Part shown: positions 1-5,896 of the stretch, one piece after another
Layout of the letters: the number at the start of each line of letters is the position of its first letter
Numbering within the stretch: the stretch's first letter is position 1
Assembly (NCBI GenBank): GCA_017553815.1
Contig: JAFZJT010000284.1
Coordinates: 1-7,318, forward strand
From: Clostridia bacterium
Lineage (GTDB): Bacteria; Bacillota_A; Clostridia; Christensenellales; CAG-138
Direction: 5' to 3'
Length of the DNA stretch: 7,318 nucleotides
The notes under the pieces: generated by a model
Database searches by the model: none
What the model was told of the DNA's origin: nothing
Seen by the model: only the letters and a program-made list of their open reading frames with translations
Position numbers and translations under genes: made by a program

Positions 1-1430
1 AACTCGGCATCCGCTGTCTGGGGATTTACAGCATAAAGACCGTGGTTATTGGCGTCAAGGATCTGCGCCCAGTAGATCATGTTGGTGGTGAAGTCGTAGG
101 TCATATCCTGTACGTAGCTGCAGGAGACGCCGGTGTTGCCGATGAGGGCGGTGGTGGCGTTGGAAAGGTCGAGAGCGTACAGTGCGCCTGCGCTGGTGAT
201 GGTGTAGGCATTGCCCTGCTGGTCGATAGCAAGGAGGGGCCATGTGTCAATGTCCAGAGCAGCGACCACGGTGGGAACACCGGTTGCAAGATCGATGGTA
301 ACGAGCTCATCGTTGGGGGTAAGACCGTACATGGTCTGGTTCGCATGGTTGAACGCCATGGCGAGAACGCCGCCCACGTTATCCGCGGTGGTGCCGGGAT
401 AGCTTACGGTGTAGGTCTCGGTGTCCATGATGTAGAAATCATTGCCGGTGCCATCAACAAAGATGTAGCCGTATACGTTGCCTCCCGCGAATGCGCCTGC
501 CCAAGCCTGACGGCCGAGGCTGCCGAGAACGGTAACGTCGGAGGGATCGTAATCAGCAAAGCCTACCCAGTTGTCGCTGAAGGACTCACCGAAATCGTAG
601 GTAGCATAGCCCTCGAGGTTGACAGTGGGAAGAGCCTCGGTTACGGTAACGGTGGCGGTGCCGGAAACGGTGGGAACGGCCGCGCTGGTTACGGTGATGG
701 TGGTGGTACCCTCTGCAACGCCGATCACGACGCCGTTTGCATCAACGGTCGCGACAGCGGTGTCCGCAATAGCGAAGGTCGCGGTCTTGTCGTAAGCTTC
801 GGCGGGAAGAACCTCGAAGGAAACGGCAGCCCTGCGGCCTGCGGGAACGGTGACGGGCTGAACAGTGATGGACTCGGGCATGACGGGCTGACCAACGTAA
901 ACGTTGTCAACTGCGAAATAGTCGCCCTCGGGGTCAACGCTGCTGTCCTTCGTATAGCTCCAGGTCAGGGTGTGGGAACCGGCGGTGAGGTCGGTTGCGA
1001 ATGCTTCCCACTCGGGGTTCCTGTAAGCGCCCTTGGAGAATACTACGGTGCCGTCAACTGCGAAGTCGCAGTGATCCCAGTAGGTGTAGGAACCTTCGCC
1101 CCATGCCTTGAAATCGAACTGAACGATGTCGCCCTCAGCAGCGGTGACGGTGGTGCTGACTTCGGAGGTGGAGCTTGCAACGCCTCCGTTGCTGCTCTTT
1201 GCAGCGTCGCCGTCAACCACCCAAGGATAGGTACCCTCGGAGGTGAAAGTGAGGTTGCCGCCCGGAACGTTCAGCGCCTCGTCGAGGTTCGCTGCGTCGC
1301 GGGTGGATTCACGGGGCAGGGTCATCGTCTCGGTGGACGTGGTGACCTTGCGTGTGTCTGCGATCGCGGGAACGGTTACAAGGGAAAGAACCATTGCGAT
1401 TGCGATCACAAGTGCGAAGATTTTCTTCAT
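1..1430 (-). CDS. Secreted Big2-domain surface protein, partial (C-terminus beyond left edge)
   Basis: Read on the minus strand from an ATG at 1430, this frame stays open for 476 codons to the window edge, so the C-terminus is missing. AAGGAG at 1439-1444 lies 8 bases before the ATG. Residues 1-24 form a signal peptide (KK, a hydrophobic core, then AIA before DTRK), so the product is exported. Residues about 50-180 resemble the beta-sandwich of cleaved-adhesin/MAM-like domains (YWDHCDFAVDG; GSHTLTWSYTKD; YFAVDNVYVG). Residues about 186-265 are a Big2 Ig-like domain (VATVDANGVVIGVAEGTTTI). Residues about 350-476 hold propeller-like repeats (MYGLTPNDELVTIDLATG; GALYALDLSNATTALIG; GLYAVNPQTAD). 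No catalytic site is visible. Codon choice is narrow: 17 of 19 Pro codons are CCC, against 5 CCC and 6 CCG in citXG, which suggests high expression. A role in surface binding or adhesion is inferred from domain types only. Confidence 0.9.
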   Translation of the reverse strand, partial: MKKIFALVIAIAMVLSLVTVPAIADTRKVTTSTETMTLPRESTRDAANLDEALNVPGGNLTFTSEGTYPWVVDGDAAKSSNGGVASSTSEVSTTVTAAEGDIVQFDFKAWGEGSYTYWDHCDFAVDGTVVFSKGAYRNPEWEAFATDLTAGSHTLTWSYTKDSSVDPEGDYFAVDNVYVGQPVMPESITVQPVTVPAGRRAAVSFEVLPAEAYDKTATFAIADTAVATVDANGVVIGVAEGTTTITVTSAAVPTVSGTATVTVTEALPTVNLEGYATYDFGESFSDNWVGFADYDPSDVTVLGSLGRQAWAGAFAGGNVYGYIFVDGTGNDFYIMDTETYTVSYPGTTADNVGGVLAMAFNHANQTMYGLTPNDELVTIDLATGVPTVVAALDIDTWPLLAIDQQGNAYTITSAGALYALDLSNATTALIGNTGVSCSYVQDMTYDFTTNMIYWAQILDANNHGLYAVNPQTADAE

Positions 1431-1475
1431 GTGTGAATCTCCTTCCAAAGATTTTTTTAAGTCTAAAACCGCGTT

Positions 1476-1495
1476 CGGTGCCGAGCCCGGAACCG
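1476..1495 (-). other. Small hairpin in the leader of the secreted protein gene
   Basis: On the minus strand CGGT pairs with ACCG, and after one mismatch CCG pairs with CGG around a GGCT tetraloop. It lies 45 bases upstream of the ATG at 1430 and downstream of the promoter candidate, so it would be in the 5' untranslated leader. It has no U tract and is not a terminator. It may stabilise or structure the leader. Seven pairs with one mismatch could also be chance in a GC-rich patch. Confidence 0.3.
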
Positions 1496-1561
1496 TGGGG
1501 CGCAGTGTTAGCTTCAAAGAAATTTGCGCGCGGGAAAAGCCATCCCATAATGCGTATATCT

Positions 1562-1591
1562 ATTATATCAGAACATTGCCGAAAATGTAAG
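1562..1591 (-). promoter_or_regulatory. Sigma-70-type extended -10 promoter for the secreted protein gene
   Basis: The minus strand carries a perfect TATAAT at 1567-1562 preceded by TG one base upstream (TGATATAAT), an extended -10 element. CTTACA at 1591-1586, 18 bases further up, matches four of six -35 bases. Transcription would start near 1555 and give a leader of about 125 bases before the ATG at 1430. The -35 abuts a run of eight C on this strand. ACATT (1573-1577) and AATGT (1584-1588) form a 5-6-5 inverted repeat inside the spacer, which could be an operator or chance. The AT-rich DNA beyond the C run might assist RNA polymerase. The start is inferred, not measured. Confidence 0.6.
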
Positions 1592-1598
1592 GGGGGGG
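1591..1598. repeat. G8 homopolymer next to the -35 element
   Basis: Eight consecutive G on the plus strand (C on the transcribed minus strand) overlap the first base of the -35 candidate and lie just outside the promoter. Such tracts can change length by slippage. Slippage here would move the AT-rich block relative to the promoter but would not change the 18-base spacer. No evidence of variation is available from one sequence. Confidence 0.7.
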
Positions 1599-1710
1599 AT
1601 GCACTTTTTGAGACGTAAAATTTATTAGTCATTCATCTAATTTACTTTAATATCAATGAAAAATCAAGTGATGGGTTGCTTGCTTTATATATATTATTTA
1701 TTTCATCCCC
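1595..1710. repeat. 7-bp inverted repeat bounding an AT-rich block
   Basis: GGGGATG at 1595-1601 and its exact complement CATCCCC at 1704-1710 flank about 100 bases of very AT-rich DNA. TGCACCCC at 1726-1733 also nearly complements GGGGATGCA at 1595-1603 (one bulged A). The arms are short and no target duplication is evident, so a mobile element is not claimed. This may simply be a promoter-upstream AT block with chance complementarity. Confidence 0.3.
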
Positions 1711-1742
1711 TATTTTACCCCTTTCTGCACCCCAATCGAACC

Positions 1743-2525
1743 TCAATCTATGGGGGCATTTAAAAACCTATCGAATATGGGAGCGAGCTTTTCCGCATCC
1801 GCGCTGGTTGCAAACGTCACTTTTCCGCTTCCGAATGGGTTCATAAGGCCGTTGCGTTCGAGCACCCTGCCGAGCTGGCGCGCGGTGGCGCGGTTGCCGT
1901 CATAGAGTCTGCACTCGCCCTTGAAATGGCGCAGGAAATATTCGCGAACGGCCTTGCCCACGAAAACGTAATGCGTACAGCCGAGCACGACCGCATCCGC
2001 CGTTTCGCCGAAATAGGGCTCAAGGTACGCATCGAGGATATCGTCGAACGCGCCGATGGAGGTTTCGCCGCGCTCCACCCTCGCCACCATGCCGCTGAGG
2101 CCGATATTGATAACGCGGAAAGGATCGGGCATGCGTTCTAAAAGGGCGCGGTATCTTGCAAGCCTCGTTGTGGCAGCAGTCGCGAGCATGAACACCTTGC
2201 CCTCCCCCGCTCTTTCGCAGGCGGGCTTTATCGCGGGCTCGATGCTGACGACGGGCACAGCGAGTTTCTTTCTTAATATGTTTATGGACGCGCTGGTTGC
2301 GGTGTTGCAGGCGAGCACCAGCGCCTTCACGCCGTGCTCAACGAGATAATCCGCCGCCGCCGAGGTGAGCGAAAGGATCTCTTCCTCGGTTCTGTCGCCG
2401 TAGGGAGCATTCTTGTTGTCGCCATAGAATATGAAATTTTCATGCGGCAGAAGCAGGCGCGCATCCCGAAGGAGGCTGACGCCGCCCATGCCCGAGTCGA
2501 AGATACCGATAGGTCTTGTGTCCAT
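1743..2525 (-). CDS. murI: Glutamate racemase
   Basis: This is a 260-residue cytoplasmic enzyme that interconverts L- and D-glutamate, providing D-Glu for peptidoglycan; the length is normal for the family. Diagnostic motifs are all present: IGIFDSGMGG at 6-15 with Asp10 and Ser11, GDNKNAPYG at 35-43, ACNTATS at 72-78 with catalytic Cys73, and LGCTHY at 181-186 with catalytic Cys183 and His185. The two-cysteine, cofactor-independent mechanism is established for this family. The ATG start at 2525 is set by GGAG at 2533-2536, 7 bases upstream, and by the motif-bearing N-terminus MDTRPIGIFDSG. The gene lies 97 bases after citXG on the same strand. It may be read from the citrate operon or from a weak promoter in the gap. 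Its function is unrelated to citrate lyase. No damage is seen. Confidence 0.97.
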   Translation of the reverse strand: MDTRPIGIFDSGMGGVSLLRDARLLLPHENFIFYGDNKNAPYGDRTEEEILSLTSAAADYLVEHGVKALVLACNTATSASINILRKKLAVPVVSIEPAIKPACERAGEGKVFMLATAATTRLARYRALLERMPDPFRVINIGLSGMVARVERGETSIGAFDDILDAYLEPYFGETADAVVLGCTHYVFVGKAVREYFLRHFKGECRLYDGNRATARQLGRVLERNGLMNPFGSGKVTFATSADAEKLAPIFDRFLNAPID

Positions 2526-2622
2526 TTTTTAACTCCGTAACGGCAATGCCGAGGATATCGTAGGTATGCGAGCGATGCAAGCGAAGGGTTCATGCCTAAA
2601 CTAAAGCGGAATCTCAGCCTTT

Positions 2623-4101
2623 TTACTTGCCATGCGCATCCAATGAGGTAAGCACTGCCAAAACACGCCCATAATGCTTTTCCGTTTCGCTGAGGAACAT
2701 TGCGAGCGCAAGCATATCCGCCGCGCCGCCGCAGCTTATGTTTCGCTCGATGAGCTCCTCGTCAAGCTTCAAAAGCGCGGCCTCGAATTCGGCGCTCTCC
2801 ACTCTAAGCGCAAGCGTTTTGAGCTCCGAAGCGCGGTTTTTAACGAATTCGGCGCCCGCCTCTCCCCCGCGCTTGAGCGCGTTGTTGTCGTCCATGACCG
2901 CCATGACCGAGATCAGCGCATAGGCCCAAGCGAGGTTCTCATCCGCTTGACCGTACCTATTATAATACTCGTCTTTCGCGTTTTTTGCAAGCAGAGCGAG
3001 CGGGAAACCCTCCTGCGCCTGCTGAACGGGGCCGCCGACGCCGTATTTTTCGCGCACCCTCGCGCCGTTGGAGGTCGGAACGCTGTTGTCGCCGAGCGCG
3101 AGCGCGAGCTCCGCCGCCGTTCGCACGCAGGTTTCGGCAAAATCGTATCCAGTCAACGGCTCGCCGTGCAGTCCGCTTCCGTCGGCCCCGAAGATGCCGT
3201 TCGTCAGATTGTACGCCGCCGCGCAAACGAGCAGACCCAGCGAATAGACCGCGCCGCGATGGGTGTTGACCCCGCCCGTCGCTTCGAGCATTGCTTTTTC
3301 GGCATCAACGCCTGCTTTTCTCAAGCTATCCAAGAATTTTTTCGATGCCTCTTCGGTTTTTTCGCTGAAGCAGTAACGTATCGTATTCGCCGCCAAGCAA
3401 TCAAAATACACTCCCAAGCTATCAGCGCTGCGCTCGAAAAGCTCAACGCTCATATCGGGGTTCGCACCCTGGTTATTCTCATCCACAAGCCCCGGCTTCG
3501 GCGTGGCATGCACCTCCGAGTGGAGCGCATTTCCCGCGAGCAGGGCCATCTTCCGTTTGATATGATACGAAAGCATCCTCTGCACGGCTTTTTGAAGCTC
3601 CTCCACCGAATGCGCGCGGCTCCTTGCGCAGACCGAGGCGTTTTCCGCGCAGATAAGGCATTTTCTCGGCTCGCTCCTTCCGAGCTTTTCGCCGTTTTTC
3701 GCAATAACGTCGATATCGAAGAGCCTGCCAAGGGGAAGCTTCTCCTCGATCCCGACGCAGAGCCGCTTCATTTCCTTCGTGTCCCCATCAAGCGCGATAA
3801 GCGCCTCTATGCCGGTGTTTTCGTTTATAAAGCGCAGCTCAAGGCCGTTCGCTTCGACCGCTCCGTATAGTTCGGCTTCACCTAAAAAGCAGTTCACCGC
3901 CTCCAAAAACGCCGCGTCGATAAGCCCGCTTCGCTTATTCGGCCCCGCGATATTCATCCCGATGCAGACCACGCATCGGTTTTCGCCACCTCGAGCAAGC
4001 ATTTCCCGCTGCTGCTTCACGCGCTTTTCACGCCTTGCCGCCATCTGCTCCACGCTCGCGGGTGCAAAGCGCTTCACTTCATTTTCAAAATCGTTTTTCA
4101 T
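2623..4101 (-). CDS. citXG: Fused CitX-CitG: citrate lyase prosthetic-group synthesis and attachment
   Basis: This two-domain cytoplasmic enzyme matures citrate lyase. The CitG half makes 2'-(5''-triphosphoribosyl)-3'-dephospho-CoA from ATP and dephospho-CoA, and the CitX half transfers it to a serine of CitD. Numbering from the ATG at 4101 (492 residues), CitX spans about 15-170, with PLGRLFDIDV at 123-132 and RKCLICAENASVCARSRAH at 146-164. CitG spans about 175-480, with TPKPGLVD at 200-207, GGVNTHRGAVYSLG at 276-289, RGGE at 411-414 and GGAADMLALAMFL at 458-470. Fused CitXG occurs in other bacteria, for example Haemophilus. Some CitG motifs look altered (GANPDM; GPVQQA). The ATG has no good ribosome site. 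An in-frame TTG at 4137 adds 12 residues and has AGGAG at 4149-4153, but that lies inside a terminator-like stem. The ATG matches the usual CitX N-terminal length, so I prefer it. Confidence 0.93.
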   Translation of the reverse strand: MKNDFENEVKRFAPASVEQMAARREKRVKQQREMLARGGENRCVVCIGMNIAGPNKRSGLIDAAFLEAVNCFLGEAELYGAVEANGLELRFINENTGIEALIALDGDTKEMKRLCVGIEEKLPLGRLFDIDVIAKNGEKLGRSEPRKCLICAENASVCARSRAHSVEELQKAVQRMLSYHIKRKMALLAGNALHSEVHATPKPGLVDENNQGANPDMSVELFERSADSLGVYFDCLAANTIRYCFSEKTEEASKKFLDSLRKAGVDAEKAMLEATGGVNTHRGAVYSLGLLVCAAAYNLTNGIFGADGSGLHGEPLTGYDFAETCVRTAAELALALGDNSVPTSNGARVREKYGVGGPVQQAQEGFPLALLAKNAKDEYYNRYGQADENLAWAYALISVMAVMDDNNALKRGGEAGAEFVKNRASELKTLALRVESAEFEAALLKLDEELIERNISCGGAADMLALAMFLSETEKHYGRVLAVLTSLDAHGK

Positions 4102-4110
4102 AGAAGGGTC

Positions 4111-4127
4111 GCGCCGATCCTCGGCGC
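4111..4127 (-). promoter_or_regulatory. Perfect hairpin immediately upstream of citXG
   Basis: GCGCCGA and TCGGCGC form a perfect 7-bp stem around a 3-base loop, 9 bases before the preferred citXG ATG at 4101. On the transcript the only purine-rich ribosome-like sequence before that ATG, GAGGA, lies in the 5' arm and loop of this stem. The hairpin could therefore affect translation start. It lacks a U tract on the minus strand, so it is not itself a terminator in the citXG direction. If translation begins at the TTG at 4137, the hairpin falls inside coding sequence. Confidence 0.45.
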
Positions 4128-4135
4128 AGCTTTTC

Positions 4136-4170
4136 AAATAAAGCGGCTCTCCTCAGGAAAGGAGGGCCGC
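4136..4170 (-). terminator. Rho-independent terminator-like hairpin after the TPR/RCC1 gene
   Basis: Seven bases (4176-4170) separate the stop codon from the first stem base's far side: the minus-strand stem is GCGGC, a C-A mismatch, then CTCCT, pairing with AGGAG and GCCGC around a TTCCTG loop (4143-4170). TTTATTT follows at 4142-4136. Ten pairs with one mismatch plus a U-rich tail fit an intrinsic terminator. The tail is interrupted by one A, so it may leak. Its place in the middle of an operon suggests partial termination or attenuation before citXG rather than a hard operon end, because only about 35 bases remain in which citXG could have its own promoter. Confidence 0.65.
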
Positions 4171-4176
4171 CGTTTA

Positions 4177-5880
4177 TCATAAGAAGTTACCGTAACAGTT
4201 CGTTCTGCCGATCAGCCTGTTCGTGCCGTCCTCAAAGACGATGATCGTGTAACCGTTTCCGGCGGAAACGGCCGCCACGCCGCTGAAACGGTCGATGCCG
4301 CATTCGCCATCGTCGTTCTTTCCGCAGGCAAGCAGAGTTCCGTCCGACCTGAGAGCCACGGTGTGATACGCGCCCGCCGAAACGAAGACCACGTCGCTCC
4401 ATTCGGAAACGTCGCACTGGCCGTATGTGTTGTCGCCGCAGGCAACCACGGTTCCGTCCTCTTTAAGGGCAACGGCATGCATGTTGCCGCCGGAGATCTG
4501 CTTTACGTTATTCCAGGAGGACACGCCGCACTGACCCGAGGAATTGTCGCCCGAGGCCACGGCCTTGCCGTTCTGCGTTATGCCATAGACCGAATCCATT
4601 CCCGAGGCGATATAGACGATCTCGCGCCAGGACGCCGTGTTGTTCGCGCCGTTTGCAAATGCGCCCGCAAAGAGCACGGTGCCGTCGGCTCTGAGTCCAA
4701 ACGAATGCGAAGCGCCGCATGAAACCATTATTATCTGATCCCAAGAGGAAACGTTGGTGCAGTCATCGGTATTTCTTCCCGCGCTCTGCACCCTGCCGTC
4801 ATTACCGAGCGCAAGGATGAACGGGGTCTTGCCCACTGCAACGCGCTTAATATTCGTCCAGTTCGGTTCGCCGGTCTCCCACGCATCGCCAAGTAGCTTG
4901 ACCGTTCCGTCCAGATCGAGCAGAGCATAGGCGCCCTCTGGGCCGGCATTCGGTATCCTGCTTATCTTCTCCACTACGGCGGCGGTCAGCTCCTTGCTCT
5001 TTTCGTAGTAGCCGATCTTTCTGAGGATCGCGTAAGCGGCGAAAACATCCCCGCTTTCATAGAGCTGCTCCGCTCTTAAGAACTCCGCCTCCGCGTTCTC
5101 GGATTCGGTAATGTAGCCGCTAACAGCGAAGCATTTTTCGGCAACCGTCGTCATTCCCCTCTCGAGCGCACGAAGTCCCGCCTCGGTCCACTCGCCGTTT
5201 ATTCTTTCATTGAGCGCCTCAAGTCCGTCCTCGGAGGAAAGACGCTTCGCGGAATTGAAAAGCGAATTCGCCGAATCGAGGTCGAAAACCGAAAGCGCAT
5301 CCCTGCCCTTGTTGACGAGCAGATCGATCGCACGGGGCGTGGCCTTCTCGCTGCACAGCTTGAGCCTGTCGACCGCTTTGTCGATATTGCCCGCTGTCAG
5401 CTCGGATGCGAGTATCGCCGCTGCGGCGTTCAGCCTTATATCGTCGATCTTATCGGAGTTTCCTTCCGCGTCCGAAACGCACTGCAGATAGATCTCGCCC
5501 TTGGAGACCATGTCGTTTACAAAAGCGTTTTCGGCGAGGCGAAGATAGCATTCATCCATCCTCGCAACGTCCTCCGCGTTCGAGCCCGCCTTTTCATAGC
5601 AGGCGGAGGCCAGATCGAAATTTCCGTCGTTATAGGCATTGTCGCCCGCAAGCTTCCATGCCTGCTTTGCGACCTTCGTTGAATCCGAATACTTGGGAAT
5701 GGATTCAAGCTTCAGCGCGGCATTGATATAGTTTCCGCTGTTGTACAGGCTTCTTGCCTGAGCATACATTTCCGCCGGCTCTACCACCTTAGGATAGACG
5801 TATTCAACGTATGCATAAGCGGCTGCTACCGCAAGCACAGCAAGCACTATCGCGATTATTATGCTCTTTTTTCTTAACAT
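4177..5880 (-). CDS. Membrane-anchored TPR and RCC1-like beta-propeller protein
   Basis: This 567-residue protein has three parts. Residues 1-28 are a signal-anchor: MLRKK, then a hydrophobic segment at about 7-25 with no lipobox, putting the bulk of the protein outside the cell. Residues about 34-303 are helical TPR-like repeats (LYNSGNYINAALKLESIPKY; AYNDGNFDLASACYEKAG; LYESGDVFAAYAILRKIGYY). Residues about 305-567 hold seven RCC1/BLIP-II-type blades. Units open at W341, W380, W418, W456, W494 and F532, a 38-39-residue period, with DGTV.A.G.N..GQC signatures; an earlier unit is at about 305-340. Both repeat types bind proteins in known families, and no catalytic motif is visible. AGGAG at 5889-5893 lies 8 bases before the ATG, and only 16 bases separate this gene from the citC stop, so co-transcription and coupled translation are likely. 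A terminator-like hairpin follows. The function is unknown; a scaffold or sensor role is speculation. Confidence 0.93.
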   Translation of the reverse strand: MLRKKSIIIAIVLAVLAVAAAYAYVEYVYPKVVEPAEMYAQARSLYNSGNYINAALKLESIPKYSDSTKVAKQAWKLAGDNAYNDGNFDLASACYEKAGSNAEDVARMDECYLRLAENAFVNDMVSKGEIYLQCVSDAEGNSDKIDDIRLNAAAAILASELTAGNIDKAVDRLKLCSEKATPRAIDLLVNKGRDALSVFDLDSANSLFNSAKRLSSEDGLEALNERINGEWTEAGLRALERGMTTVAEKCFAVSGYITESENAEAEFLRAEQLYESGDVFAAYAILRKIGYYEKSKELTAAVVEKISRIPNAGPEGAYALLDLDGTVKLLGDAWETGEPNWTNIKRVAVGKTPFILALGNDGRVQSAGRNTDDCTNVSSWDQIIMVSCGASHSFGLRADGTVLFAGAFANGANNTASWREIVYIASGMDSVYGITQNGKAVASGDNSSGQCGVSSWNNVKQISGGNMHAVALKEDGTVVACGDNTYGQCDVSEWSDVVFVSAGAYHTVALRSDGTLLACGKNDDGECGIDRFSGVAAVSAGNGYTIIVFEDGTNRLIGRTNCYGNFL

Positions 5881-5896
5881 ACTCCCTGCTCCTTTA

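Larger units (their letters stand above)
1431..1742. other. Non-coding intergenic region between murI and the secreted protein gene
   Basis: This 312-base gap holds no convincing gene on either strand. From the murI side it contains three CCCC runs (plus strand 1707-1710, 1718-1721, 1730-1733), a strongly AT-rich block at about 1602-1703, a G8 homopolymer at 1591-1598, a promoter candidate at 1562-1591, a leader of roughly 125 bases with a small hairpin at 1476-1495, and the ribosome site at 1439-1444. No clear terminator hairpin with a U tail follows murI, so read-through from murI cannot be excluded. The AT-rich block contrasts sharply with the GC-rich genes on both sides. Confidence 0.7.

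Noticed and set aside
42..1436. 464-codon open frame on the plus strand
   Set aside because: It is the antisense shadow of the secreted protein gene. Its product is Gly/Val-rich with no recognisable domain, while the minus strand gives a ribosome site, signal peptide and Big2 domain.
1352..1632. Small open frames on both strands running across the secreted protein start and into the gap
   Set aside because: They overlap the well-supported gene start, have no family resemblance and no fitting ribosome site.
1646..1680. CAAG/CTTG stem followed by ATTTTT as a murI terminator
   Set aside because: The stem is only 4 bp with a 10-base loop and low GC, so it is unlikely to terminate.
1591..1740. 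AT-rich block with terminal inverted repeats as a miniature transposable element
   Set aside because: The arms are 7 bp, part of each lies in a homopolymer, and no target-site duplication is visible.
2552..2580. Possible murI promoter TTGCAT, 17 bases, TATCCT on the minus strand
   Set aside because: Only three of six -35 and four of six -10 bases match, so it is too weak to annotate, although a separate murI promoter remains possible.
2575..2622. CTGAGA followed by GAACCC in the citXG-murI gap, suggesting a TPP riboswitch
   Set aside because: The required order and the GAACCTGAT and final GCGTAGGG-type blocks are missing, and neither flanking gene belongs to thiamine metabolism.
2674..3870. 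398-codon open frame on the plus strand opposite citXG
   Set aside because: The minus strand encodes unmistakable CitX and CitG motifs. The plus frame has an Arg/Ala/Phe-rich translation with no domain, as expected from a GC-rich antisense frame.
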